Shown one piece after another: positions 29,212 to 37,332 of a DNA stretch of 64,000 bases (position 1 is its first letter; each line of letters begins with the position of its first letter). Under the pieces are notes generated by a model. That model was not told where the DNA came from. It did no database searches and saw only the letters and a program-made list of their open reading frames with translations. A program made the position numbers and the translations under genes. This DNA comes from Methylovirgula ligni (GTDB lineage Bacteria > Pseudomonadota > Alphaproteobacteria > Rhizobiales > Beijerinckiaceae), in assembly GCF_004135935.1 (NCBI RefSeq), contig NZ_CP025086.1:62001-126000 (forward strand), written 5' to 3'.

Positions 29212-29928
29212 ATGGACGAACCCGTGAAACGCCGCTACAGAATTTGGGAACTCGCCAAGGAAAACCTGTCGCACAACGCCGAGCCACCGCCGGCGATCCA
29301 GGTCGATGAATTGGCAGCGATGATGGCCCTGTACGACTACCGGCCCCTGATCGATGTCCAGTTGCCGGGAACCTTAAGCCGGCGCAACGGCCCGGCGCTG
29401 AATTGCAAGACGGCGAAGATCAGCACCGACACCGTTGATCTCGTCTACGAACCGAAAGTTGGCCAGTCTGCGGACGCCGCGCGCAAGCAATCGCAGGATC
29501 TCGCCGAGGGTACGGACGTCCAGCTGCGCCTTGAGAAGATCGGCGAAGTCGGCGGCGTTATCACCGCCAGAAAGCCGGAAGGCTTACAGGTGACGCTGGA
29601 CAGCCAATACAGGCCGGCGATGCAAAACAAGCTTGCCCATATGGCTGCCGAACATGCCGTCGCGGTCGATCACGGCGCGGCCGCCCAATCGCCAATCACG
29701 AAGATCGAGCCAGGCATCAAGAAATCCAGTTTCCTCGACCATACCGGCACGTTGCGGGAGGGAACGATCGTCAGAATTTCGTCGCTCGACGCGCTGATCC
29801 GGGCGCGGATCATCCCACCGGCGAAGAGCCGCATCGTACTGCTTCACCGGACGCGCCAATCCCCGGCGGAAGTGACGCAAGCCTTCGAGATTGCTTTTGC
29901 AGTGAAGTTTTCTACGCCGCTTGAGTAG
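29212..29928 (+). CDS. PilZ-like protein, possibly tandem degenerate domains
   Basis: A 238-aa soluble protein. Two stretches resemble the PilZ beta-barrel: NCKTAKISTDTVDLVYEP followed by LRLEKIGEVGGVITARKPEGLQVTL, and later GTIVRISSLDALIRARIIPP. The canonical c-di-GMP motif (RxxxR with D/NxSxxG) is not clearly present, so binding of the nucleotide is uncertain. It starts 59 bp after the chemoreceptor on the same strand. The ATG at 29212 has AAGGTAGAGAG upstream and is preferred to one at 29179. A motility or chemotaxis link follows only from the neighbour. Confidence 0.55.
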   Translation: MDEPVKRRYRIWELAKENLSHNAEPPPAIQVDELAAMMALYDYRPLIDVQLPGTLSRRNGPALNCKTAKISTDTVDLVYEPKVGQSADAARKQSQDLAEGTDVQLRLEKIGEVGGVITARKPEGLQVTLDSQYRPAMQNKLAHMAAEHAVAVDHGAAAQSPITKIEPGIKKSSFLDHTGTLREGTIVRISSLDALIRARIIPPAKSRIVLLHRTRQSPAEVTQAFEIAFAVKFSTPLE

Positions 29929-29964
29929 CGGACCCGGCGCTGGGCGTTTGCGATATAAGCGCAA

Positions 29965-30038
29965 TGGAGCGGGCGAAGGGAATCGAACCCTCGTATGCAG
30001 CTTGGGAAGCTGCCGTTCTACCATTGAACTACGCCCGC
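29965..30038 (-). tRNA. tRNA-Gly (CCC)
   Basis: A 74-nt tRNA including an encoded CCA. Acceptor stem GCGGGCG/CGCCCGC, a 5-bp anticodon stem GCAGC/GCTGC, and loop TTCCCAA giving anticodon CCC (complement at 30004-30006). The T-loop is GTTCGATTC. It reads the GGG codon. Confidence 0.97.
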
Positions 30039-30116
30039 GCGAGCCGACAACACATGCCAAGGATATGGGAATAAATCAAGGCAGGACGGGCAGCGCGCAA
30101 ATTATGGGCGGCAGCC

Positions 30117-30890
30117 TCACTCCGTTGCCTGTCCAGGCCGATACGCGCCGGGCGGAACGAGGCCCGGCGTCACATAGGCATAATGCAGCGCATCGAGCTG
30201 CGCCCATAGCACGTCGCATTTGAAACGCACCGCGGCGATGCAGCCTTCCTGCTCGGCACGGGTGAGCGCATTGGTCTTGATGTAATTCAGCGCGAATTCG
30301 GAATCGCGCGGCGCCTGCGCCAGCCGCCGTTTGAAATAGGCCATGACACGGTCGTCGACGAAATCGTAATTGGCCAGCATTCCGGCGATGCGCTCGCGGT
30401 GGATCGCCGGCGCGAACAATTCCGTCAACGAAGAGGCGACGGCGATGACCAGCGGCTGTTCGACGACGAAGCGCACATAGGCTTCGACCGCGAATTTCGT
30501 CGCCGGCAGCGCGCCGCGTCGCGAGGTGACATATTCACGCGAGAAGCCGAGCGCGTCGGTCAGCACCAGCCAGCGTTCGATACCACCACCCTCTTCGCCG
30601 AGGCCGTCGTGATCGTGGATGCGATGAATCCATTCCCGGCGCAATTCGCGGTCATGCACACGGCTCATGAAGGCGGCGTCCTTGCGCGGAACCGCCTCCT
30701 GATAGCAATAGCGGTTGAGCGCCCAGGCGCGGACCTGTTCCTTGTTCAGTTGGCCGCCGTGCAGCATTTTATGGAAAGGGTGTTTGTCGTGATAGCGCTC
30801 GGCGCCGACGGCGCGGATCGCGGCTTCGAATTCGTCCGGCGAATAGGGTTGCGCGCCGATAAAGGCGCTCGTCTTGACGATCTCGTTCAT
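30117..30890 (-). CDS. pqqC: Pyrroloquinoline-quinone synthase PqqC
   Basis: A 257-aa cofactor-less oxidase that performs the final eight-electron oxidation and ring closure of PQQ. The conserved RYHDKHPFHKMLHGG, WALNRYCYQE, IHRIHDHDG and SSLTELFAP stretches supply the active-site His/Tyr/Arg residues. The length is normal. AGGTGG precedes the ATG at 30890. No pqqA, B, D or E lies in the window, so either the gene is separated from the rest or it is an additional copy. In methylotrophs PQQ serves methanol dehydrogenases and other quinoproteins. Confidence 0.93.
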   Translation of the reverse strand: MNEIVKTSAFIGAQPYSPDEFEAAIRAVGAERYHDKHPFHKMLHGGQLNKEQVRAWALNRYCYQEAVPRKDAAFMSRVHDRELRREWIHRIHDHDGLGEEGGGIERWLVLTDALGFSREYVTSRRGALPATKFAVEAYVRFVVEQPLVIAVASSLTELFAPAIHRERIAGMLANYDFVDDRVMAYFKRRLAQAPRDSEFALNYIKTNALTRAEQEGCIAAVRFKCDVLWAQLDALHYAYVTPGLVPPGAYRPGQATE

Positions 30891-30972
30891 AGTCCCACCT
30901 CTGGCGCGCAGTTATTCGCTGTGTCAGGAGAGACGAATATTATGTTCGAGCAATAATGTTGTTGTTTGTTTC

Positions 30973-31001
30973 TTGTAACTTTATTGTAAGCTTGCTGTAA
31001 G
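30973..31001. promoter_or_regulatory. Three tandem 7-bp repeats at 11-bp spacing
   Basis: TTGTAAC (30973-30979), TTGTAAG (30984-30990) and CTGTAAG (30995-31001) repeat every 11 bp, one helical turn. This is the architecture of OmpR/PhoB-family response-regulator sites. It lies 83-111 bp upstream of pqqC and about 170-200 bp upstream of the Lys-rich protein gene. Confidence 0.5.
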
Positions 31002-31173
31002 CAGGGGCATTACATTTGTTAAAGCCCCGATTTCCAATATCCCGACACTCGATTTCCCCAACGTGGTGATACTTGGCAGTATCGTGCGCTGATGCACGTG
31101 GGAAATCCGCGAGCGGAGTAGATTGTGCGGGTTAATGCTCCGCCGGTATATCCTCGAAAATGGGAGGGGTTCA

Positions 31174-31455
31174 ATGGCAAAAGCGGTTAAGGCACGTAAA
31201 GCAGTCAAGGCACGTAAAACAGTCAAGGCAAGTAAAGCGGTGAAGACGCATAAGAGGGGTCTTGACGGACGCTCCGAGGAACACGGCGGCCGGATCAGCC
31301 ACAAACATGGCAACACCCGGGTAGATACGCTCCGCAAGACTTACGGCGATCACTTCGCCGCCGGCCGGCGCGGCGACATGCACCTTGCCACTTTGCTCAA
31401 GGAAACCGGCTCGGCGTCGCTGCACGAATATTTGCGTCATCACCACAAGCGCTGA
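31174..31455 (+). CDS. Small Lys-rich protein with tandem AVKARK repeats
   Basis: A 93-aa very basic protein. After MAK come four 6-residue repeats (AVKARK, AVKARK, TVKASK, AVKTHK), then a compact domain, RVDTLRKTYGDHFAAGRRGDM to the His-rich end LHEYLRHHHKR. The repeat part resembles the Lys/Ala tails of histone H1-like and Ku/HU-tail proteins. The C-terminal domain looks like a small conserved domain of rhizobial hypothetical proteins that I cannot name. GGGAGGGG precedes the ATG at 31174, which is preferred over a longer version. DNA or RNA binding is inferred from charge only. Confidence 0.75.
   Translation: MAKAVKARKAVKARKTVKASKAVKTHKRGLDGRSEEHGGRISHKHGNTRVDTLRKTYGDHFAAGRRGDMHLATLLKETGSASLHEYLRHHHKR
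31183..31254 (+). repeat. Four 18-bp in-frame tandem repeats
   Basis: Four units of 18 bp encode the AVKARK-type repeats of the basic protein. Units 1 and 2 differ at two bases; units 3 and 4 have diverged further. Copy number may vary between strains by slippage. Confidence 0.85.
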
Positions 31456-31472
31456 GCGGCCGGCGCTCGCGG

Positions 31473-33083
31473 TCAAGTCAGTGGATCGTCGTATTTGATC
31501 GGCAGCGCGCTCGAATAGGCGTGCCGCACGCGCGCGTCCTCGAGATCGAGTTCCCGCTCGATCCGGCGACGCGCTTCGTCGCTCAAGGCGTCCTGGGCAT
31601 AAAGTTCAGCGATTTTCTGCCGCTCCGCTTCGATGAGGCTGAGCTGCACCTGAAGCGAATCGCCATATTGCCCGTCCGCACGCTTGAGTGCGCTGATCAG
31701 CGTGTCGCGCCGGTCGCGATGACGGTTCTTCAGAACGCGCATCGTCCCGGCCGATATGCCGTCCAGCGCGCCGAGCCGTGTAAGCACCGCCTCGACGCCG
31801 AGGACGCGGGCGCGGATCTCGCGATCCTTCGCCGCCGCCGACTCGCGCCGGCCCTCCGCATCGAGACCCAGCTTGCGCACCAGCCAAGGCAGGCTGAGGC
31901 CCTGCCCCACCAGAGTCGCGAGAATCACCGCAAAGGTGATGATCAAAACGATGTCGCGTTCGGGAAACGGCGCGCCGTCGACCATGAAGGGGATCGACAA
32001 TGCGGCGGCGAGTGAGACGACGCCGCGGATGCCGGTAAAGCCGATGAAGAAGTCATGCTGCCAGGGCGGCGGCGCCTTGTGCTTGCTTTTGCGGATGAGA
32101 TCGCGCGGGACTCGCGTCAGGACGACAACCCAGATCAGGCGCACCGCCACCACCGCGAGGATGACAACCCCGATCGCCAACGGCAGCTTCTCCCACGAGT
32201 CCTTCTGCAAGGTCTCGAGGATCGGCCGCGCCTGCAGGCCGGTGATGACGAAGATCGAACCCTCTGTGATGTAGACGACGAGGCGCCAGAAAAAATAGCC
32301 CTGAAGGCGTGTCGCCGGCGGGATCGACCCGGCGCCATTGGCGCTGACATAAAGCCCTGCCGTCACGGCCGCCAAAACCCCGGAGCCGCCCAGCGCCTGC
32401 AAAGGCCAAAAGGCGATGTAGGGCGCGAGCAGCGCGATCGTCAGCTCGATTTGCGGATCGCCAATCGCGCGACGCAGGCGTAGGGTTCCCCAGCCCACGG
32501 CGAGCCCCCAGGCGACGCCGGCGATTGCAACGATGACAAACAGGCCGGTCGCTTGCGGCAGCGAGAAGCTCGCGGTTTCGACCGCGGTGACCGCGAAGCT
32601 GAAGATAATCAGCGCGGTCGCGTCGTTGACGAGGCCCTCGCCTTCCAGAATGGTAACGATGCGCTGCGGCAGCGCCAGCCCGTCCGTAAGCGCGAGGGGC
32701 GCGACAGCATCCGGCGGCGCGACAATAGCGCCGAGGACAAAGCCCAGCGCCAGAGGCCAGCCAAGCAGCCCATGCACGGTGAAGGCGACCGCCGCGGCGG
32801 TGGCACAAACGCAGCCCACCGCGAGCAGAGAAATCTCGGCGAATTCGCGCTTGAAGCCGCGCCAGCTCATGCCGACCCCAGCAATATAGAGCAGCGGCGG
32901 CAGCAGCACTTGCAGAACGACGTTCGGCTCGATCGGGATATGCGGCAGGCCGGGCACGAAACTCGCCGCAATGCCGAACACGACCAGAAAGATCGACGCC
33001 GGAAGGTGCAGCCGCCGCGCGAGAATCGCGCCGGTCATCGTCAGCGCGATGAGAGCAAAAGCGATCAGGGCAGCATGCGGCAT
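31473..33083 (-). CDS. Na+/H+ (cation/proton) antiporter, CPA1/NhaP type
   Basis: A 536-aa antiporter with about twelve membrane helices (residues 1-410) and a cytoplasmic tail of about 110 residues. CPA1 signatures are GAIVAPPDAVAPLA (the helix with the key Asp), GEGLVNDATALIIFSF (the ND motif) and FTGIRGVVSLAAALSIPF. The tail is charged and helical and may regulate activity. The ATG at 33083 is used; a TTG directly upstream adds one residue. It ends near the Lys-rich gene, convergent. The transported cation (Na+ or K+) cannot be fixed from sequence. Confidence 0.9.
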   Translation of the reverse strand: MPHAALIAFALIALTMTGAILARRLHLPASIFLVVFGIAASFVPGLPHIPIEPNVVLQVLLPPLLYIAGVGMSWRGFKREFAEISLLAVGCVCATAAAVAFTVHGLLGWPLALGFVLGAIVAPPDAVAPLALTDGLALPQRIVTILEGEGLVNDATALIIFSFAVTAVETASFSLPQATGLFVIVAIAGVAWGLAVGWGTLRLRRAIGDPQIELTIALLAPYIAFWPLQALGGSGVLAAVTAGLYVSANGAGSIPPATRLQGYFFWRLVVYITEGSIFVITGLQARPILETLQKDSWEKLPLAIGVVILAVVAVRLIWVVVLTRVPRDLIRKSKHKAPPPWQHDFFIGFTGIRGVVSLAAALSIPFMVDGAPFPERDIVLIITFAVILATLVGQGLSLPWLVRKLGLDAEGRRESAAAKDREIRARVLGVEAVLTRLGALDGISAGTMRVLKNRHRDRRDTLISALKRADGQYGDSLQVQLSLIEAERQKIAELYAQDALSDEARRRIERELDLEDARVRHAYSSALPIKYDDPLT

Positions 33084-33162
33084 CAAGCGGTCCGGTTGGG
33101 GTGACCTGAACCTACAAAGTCTATGCCAGCCTTTTTTAAGGCGCGAGCGTCAACAACACGGC

Positions 33163-34329
33163 TCACGGCATGCGGAAATGTTTCGAGAGCTTGAGGCCCT
33201 GGCCCTGATAGTTCGAGCCGCCGATCTGCCCATAGAGCTCCTGCGGCGCCTCGGCCATTTTCTCGTAGACGAGCCGGCCGATCACCTGCCCGTCCTCGAG
33301 GATGAAAGGCACCTCATGGCTGCGCACTTCGAGGACGGCGCGGCTGCCGGGATGGCCGCTTTCGGTATAGCCGAAGCCGGGGTCGAAGAAGCCGGCATAG
33401 TGAACGCGGAATTCGCCCATTGCCGGATCGATGGGCACCATCTCGGCGGCGAGATCGCGCGGAATGTGCAGCTTTTCCTGCGACGCGAGAATGTAGAACT
33501 CGTCCGGATCGAGGATGAGCCGCCGATCCGCGCGGGCATGAATAGGCTCCCAGAAATCGGCGATATCGTAAACGCCGACGCGGTTCACATCGATGATATC
33601 CGTGTGCTTTTGCGCGCGATAGCCGATGATGTCGCCAATCGTCTCCGCGCTGAGCGCGACACGCAGGATGAGACCGTCGCGCAAGTTCAGCTCTTCGTCA
33701 TCGACGAGTTTTTGATCGCGGTGACGCGAGGCAAGGTCCTTGTCACTCAACGCGAAGTCGGTGCGCGAATGCTGCGACGAGGCGAGGCGGCGGAAGCGGA
33801 TTTGATTGAGCTTGCTGCCTTCATGAACGCGGACGCTGAAACTGCGCGGCGAAATCTCAGCGTAAAGCTGTCCTTCGTATCCGCGTTCCACTACGTCGAA
33901 GACTTCACTTCGATCCGTTATCAGGCGCGTGAAAATATCGAGTCGCCCTGTCGAACTTTTCGGATTTGCGACAGCAGATATGCTCTCCGGCAACCCGAGA
34001 GATTCCATTAGAGGAACCACATAGACACCGCCACGCTCGAGTACTGCGCCGCTTTCTTTAAGACTAATCTCATCGATCTTCAGCGATCTGAGTTGATCTT
34101 CAACAGTACGTTCCCTGCCAGGTAGAAAACTGGCGCGGACTCTGTAAGCGCGAGCGCCAAGCCTGAGATCAAGACTCGCTGGCTGCAATTGAGTCGGCTC
34201 AATTTCGCCCCCGACGCGGATCATCTTGCGTCGCAGCATAAGTCTTATCTTTTCGCGCCCAAGCAGGCCGAAACGCGTGCCGAAGAGGCCGGCATTCTCG
34301 TCTTCAAGCGGGAGGGGATTCAGGGACAT
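33163..34329 (-). CDS. dcd: 2'-deoxycytidine 5'-triphosphate deaminase, long alphaproteobacterial form
   Basis: A 388-aa protein about twice the size of E. coli Dcd, consistent with the two-lobed Dcd annotated in Rhizobiales. The N-terminal half has QPASLDLRLG and ANPKSSTGRLDIFTRL. The C-terminal half has FDPGFGYTESGHPGSRAVLEVRSHEVPF and YEKMAE, which are trimeric dUTPase/Dcd features. It makes dUTP from dCTP for thymidylate synthesis. The start at 34329 (MSLNPLPLEDENAG) is chosen over a 34-residue extension. The first half, roughly 33880-34290, has visibly more A/T in codon positions than the rest of the gene. Confidence 0.88.
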   Translation of the reverse strand: MSLNPLPLEDENAGLFGTRFGLLGREKIRLMLRRKMIRVGGEIEPTQLQPASLDLRLGARAYRVRASFLPGRERTVEDQLRSLKIDEISLKESGAVLERGGVYVVPLMESLGLPESISAVANPKSSTGRLDIFTRLITDRSEVFDVVERGYEGQLYAEISPRSFSVRVHEGSKLNQIRFRRLASSQHSRTDFALSDKDLASRHRDQKLVDDEELNLRDGLILRVALSAETIGDIIGYRAQKHTDIIDVNRVGVYDIADFWEPIHARADRRLILDPDEFYILASQEKLHIPRDLAAEMVPIDPAMGEFRVHYAGFFDPGFGYTESGHPGSRAVLEVRSHEVPFILEDGQVIGRLVYEKMAEAPQELYGQIGGSNYQGQGLKLSKHFRMP

Positions 34330-34446
34330 CGGAACGCTCTCTCTGCCGAGACCAATCCCGTGGGGGCCTCCGGCGTCAAGGCGGAAAGCCGCCTGCGAAC
34401 AGCTATTTTCCCTTGAGCCGGGCAAAGGCAAGGTTTATTCTTCCGG

Positions 34447-34504
34447 ATGTGGTCATTTGGGCCGGCCGGCTTGCCGCCACGTTAAACAAGGGACTAAAAG
34501 GGCC
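34447..34504 (+). ncRNA. SAM-II riboswitch (SAM_alpha) upstream of metZ
   Basis: A pseudoknot aptamer that binds S-adenosylmethionine and turns off methionine synthesis genes. Conserved parts in order: P1 5' strand TGTGG (34448-34452), the ATTTG element (34455-34459), GGCTTGC, the P1 3' strand CCACG (34477-34481), TTAAACAAG, and CTAAAAGGGCC at the end. This closely follows the known alphaproteobacterial metA/metZ leaders. It sits 100 bp before the metZ start, so regulation may involve the intervening hairpins. Confidence 0.9.
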
Positions 34505-34604
34505 GAGGCTTCGTCGCGAAGCATCCTCCCTCATTTTCGTCGACCCGGCCGCGCCCTGGCAGGACTGCGCCGTCTTGCCCAAGACGGCGATGAGGAGATG
34601 GCTG
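34505..34604 (+). promoter_or_regulatory. metZ leader between riboswitch and start codon
   Basis: Two hairpins follow the aptamer. The first (34508-34522) has 6-bp arms GCTTCG/CGAAGC and a CCTC then TTTT stretch after it, a weak terminator candidate. The second (34568-34589) is a perfect 9-bp stem, CGCCGTCTT/AAGACGGCG, ending 2 bases before the GAGGAG ribosome site at 34592-34597. Either could serve as the expression platform. Confidence 0.5.
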
Positions 34605-35840
34605 ATGACGAAGAAAACCGCTGACGAGGCGCTCAAGGACCCGAAAAACTGGCGCGAGGCCACCCGCCTCGTCCACGGCGGCACCCTGCGCTCGCAATTC
34701 GGCGAAACGTCGGAAGCCCTCTTCCTCACCCAGGGCTTCGTCTACGATACGGCCGAGGCGGCCGAGGCGCGCTTCAACGGGCAAGACCCCGGCTTCGTCT
34801 ATTCGCGCTATTCCAACCCGACCATCGCCATGTTCGAGGAGCGGATGTGCCTGCTCGAAGGTGCCGAGGCCGCCCGCGCGACGGCAAGCGGCATGGCGGC
34901 GGTCACCGCCGCGCTGATGGGCCAGTTGAAGGCCGGCGACCATCTCGTTTCGGCGCGCGCGCTGTTCGGCTCCTGCCTCTATGTGATCGAGGAACTGCTG
35001 CCCCGGTTCGGCATCGCGGCGACGCTTGTCGATGGCGCCGATCTTGCCCAATGGGAAGCAGCGGTGCGGCCGGAGACCAAGGTCTTCTTCCTCGAAACCC
35101 CCACCAATCCGAGCCTCGAAATCTACGACCTGAAAGCCATCGCGGACATCGCCCACCGGCATGGCGCGCGGCTCGTCGTCGATAATGTCTTCGCCTCGCC
35201 GGTCTTGCAGAAGCCTCTGCAATTCGGCGCCGATTGCGTCGTCTATTCGACGACCAAACATATCGACGGCCAGGGACGCTGTCTCGGCGGCATCATCCTG
35301 TCGAGCCGCGAATTCATCGATACTTACATCCATACCTATCTGCGCCAGACCGGCCCCGCCCTTTCGCCCTTCAATGCCTGGGTGATGCTCAAATCGCTGG
35401 AGACCCTGCCGCTGCGCGTCAACCATCAGGCCGCGAGCGCGGCGCGGATCGCCGACTTTCTGGCCACGCATCCGAATGTGAAGCGGCTGGTCTACCCGGG
35501 CCGCGCGGACCACCCGCAGGCAGCGCTCGCACGGCGGCAGATGAAGAGTGGCGGCACTTTGGTGACCTTCGAGGTGCCCGGCGGCAAGGCGGGCGCCTTC
35601 GCGGTCGCCAACGCGCTCTCGATCATCAAGATTTCCAACAATCTCGGCGATGCCAAAAGCATCATCACCCATCCGGCAACGACCACGCACCAGCGGCTGA
35701 CGCCGGAGGGGCGCGCCAAAATGGGTATCAGCGACGGGATGCTGCGGCTCTCGGTCGGCCTTGAGGATGTCGAAGACCTGATCGCCGACCTCTCACATGC
35801 GCTCTCGGCGCTGGCGCAGCCGGGCCTTGCGGCAGAGTAG
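34605..35840 (+). CDS. metZ: O-succinylhomoserine sulfhydrylase
   Basis: A 411-aa PLP enzyme of the Cys/Met-metabolism family that makes homocysteine from O-succinylhomoserine and sulphide. PLP-binding and substrate segments: YSRYSNPT, ASGMAAVTAALMG, ETPTNPSLEIYD, DNVFASPVLQKPL, and the Schiff-base Lys in YSTTKHIDGQGR. The last motif is the MetZ-type rather than the MetB type (STTKYIxGH). The start at 34605 follows GAGGAG; longer in-frame frames would place the riboswitch inside the coding sequence. Regulated by the SAM-II element upstream. Confidence 0.94.
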   Translation: MTKKTADEALKDPKNWREATRLVHGGTLRSQFGETSEALFLTQGFVYDTAEAAEARFNGQDPGFVYSRYSNPTIAMFEERMCLLEGAEAARATASGMAAVTAALMGQLKAGDHLVSARALFGSCLYVIEELLPRFGIAATLVDGADLAQWEAAVRPETKVFFLETPTNPSLEIYDLKAIADIAHRHGARLVVDNVFASPVLQKPLQFGADCVVYSTTKHIDGQGRCLGGIILSSREFIDTYIHTYLRQTGPALSPFNAWVMLKSLETLPLRVNHQAASAARIADFLATHPNVKRLVYPGRADHPQAALARRQMKSGGTLVTFEVPGGKAGAFAVANALSIIKISNNLGDAKSIITHPATTTHQRLTPEGRAKMGISDGMLRLSVGLEDVEDLIADLSHALSALAQPGLAAE

Positions 35841-35924
35841 CAAACTGCGGGCGGCGAAGATCGGTTTGGAATCTCAACGAATTATCAACCGTCTCGGGTG
35901 AATGTGCCACCGTCGGAGACCGCG

Positions 35925-36950
35925 ATGACGAACATCCACCGCAGTCTGCTGGCCGTGCTGCTTCTGCCGCTTTCCATGGCCGCCTATGGCGACGAGCAGA
36001 CGCCGGACCCCAGCGACGCTGCACTGCGCCAGCAATATGCACGGCCGGCCACAACGCCCTATCCGGACGACGATACCTATTCGTCGGCGAAAGAGGCTCT
36101 CGGCCGCACGCTTTTCTTCGACCCGCTGCTTTCGGGATCGGGGCAGCATAGCTGCGCGACCTGCCACGACCCGAAATTGTCGTTCGGCGATCATCTCCCG
36201 CTGGCGCTCGGCGATACGGGCCATGCCATGGCGTTTCGGACGCCAACGCTTCTGGACACCGCTTTTATCGACCTCTACGGCTGGACCGGCAAGTTCCCGA
36301 CGCTCGAGAAGGTCGTCTTCGCGCCCATCACGGCGGCGGGAAATCTCAACCTGACCGAGTCGACGCTGATCGCACGCTTGTCTGCTGCGCCAGTCTATGC
36401 CCGGGCCTTCGCCGCGGCCTTTCCGGACCATGCGGTCAACCGCAAAAATATTTCCGCGGCGCTGGCAACTTATGTGCGCTCGATTCACTCGCCGGAAGCG
36501 CCGTTCGACCGCTGGATCATGGGCGACGAAGATGCCGTCAGCCCGGCGGCGAAACGCGGCTTCGCCATTTTCAACGGCAAGGGCAATTGCGCGCAATGCC
36601 ATAGCGGATGGTCATTCACCGATGGATCTTTCCACGATGTCGGTGTTGGTAAGGGCAAGGATATCGGCCGCGGCGCCTTTTTCCCGACGTCCGTCAAGCT
36701 GCGTTACGCGTTCAAGACGCCGACCCTGCGCAATGTCGCGGAGCGTGCGCCCTACATGCACGACGGGTCCATAGCGACCCTGGAAGGCGTGATCGATCTT
36801 TATGATCGCGGCGGCATCGATCGCCCCAGCCGCTCGGAGCTTATCCATCCCCTCGGGCTGAGCGCCGGGGAAAAGGCTGATCTGCTCGCCTTCCTCAAAA
36901 CACTGAGCGGCGAGACGGAAGTCGCCGTGCAGCCTGCCGCGCCGCGCTGA
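35925..36950 (+). CDS. Di-haem cytochrome c peroxidase (CcpA/MauG family)
   Basis: A 341-aa periplasmic protein. The signal peptide (residues 1-22) ends near MAAYGDE. Two c-type haem sites are present: CATCH (Cys77, Cys80, His81) and CAQCH (Cys222, Cys225, His226). The conserved FRTPTLLDTAF segment and the C-terminal KTPTLRNVAERAPYMHDGSIATLEGV complete the CCP/MauG fold. It either detoxifies H2O2 using electrons from small cytochromes or cupredoxins, or modifies another protein as MauG does. The ATG at 35925 follows CGGAGA. Its neighbours include a cupredoxin, a possible electron donor. Confidence 0.92.
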   Translation: MTNIHRSLLAVLLLPLSMAAYGDEQTPDPSDAALRQQYARPATTPYPDDDTYSSAKEALGRTLFFDPLLSGSGQHSCATCHDPKLSFGDHLPLALGDTGHAMAFRTPTLLDTAFIDLYGWTGKFPTLEKVVFAPITAAGNLNLTESTLIARLSAAPVYARAFAAAFPDHAVNRKNISAALATYVRSIHSPEAPFDRWIMGDEDAVSPAAKRGFAIFNGKGNCAQCHSGWSFTDGSFHDVGVGKGKDIGRGAFFPTSVKLRYAFKTPTLRNVAERAPYMHDGSIATLEGVIDLYDRGGIDRPSRSELIHPLGLSAGEKADLLAFLKTLSGETEVAVQPAAPR

Positions 36951-36965
36951 ACCCGCAAAGCGGGA

Positions 36966-37127
36966 TCAATACATCTGCTGAAGCATCGTTCCAATCAAGG
37001 CGAGGCCGGCGATGAACAGCGCGCCGCCGGATTGCTCCAAACGGATCGTCAAAGCCGGCGTCTTCGGCGCGGCATAGGCAAGGCCGGTTCCGAGAAAAAT
37101 GCTTGCAAGGCTCAGAGCGAGAATCAT
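36966..37127 (-). CDS. 53-aa hydrophobic peptide
   Basis: A short frame reading MILALSLASIFLGTGLAYA, then APKTPALTIRLEQS, then a second hydrophobic stretch GGALFIAGLALIGTMLQQMY. It could be an exported or two-helix membrane peptide. GAGAGA lies 4 bp upstream of the ATG at 37127. No family recognised. The codon pattern looks coding (third positions mostly G/C). It sits between the di-haem peroxidase and the polytopic membrane protein. Confidence 0.5.
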   Translation of the reverse strand: MILALSLASIFLGTGLAYAAPKTPALTIRLEQSGGALFIAGLALIGTMLQQMY

Positions 37128-37332
37128 CTGTCTCTCGTAAAAAAATGCGTTGCACGCGAGTCTAGGTAGCCAAGCTTACCACGCCCTTGCCAGCCCTTTG
37201 CGCAATCGGCTCTTCTTTCATCAACCTTAATAGACCTGAGTTTCGAAAGTGGAATTAACCAATTATTAGGAATAGCGCGGACGTAGCCTTAAAATTCGAT
37301 TAAATTCTTCGTTATCGGCCACTCCACGAGGA

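Noticed and set aside
30930..30960. AT-rich imperfect inverted repeat ATTAT...ATAAT upstream of pqqC
   Set aside because: Short arms, and a partial likeness only to the 27318 palindrome; not enough for a site call.
34413..34604. Longer N-terminus of metZ starting in the dcd/metZ spacer
   Set aside because: It would translate the SAM-II aptamer, and the GAGGAG site points to 34605.
36895..37155. Minus-strand frame of 86 codons overlapping the 53-aa peptide in another frame
   Set aside because: Arg/Cys-rich without pattern. The 53-aa frame has the better composition and hydrophobic layout.
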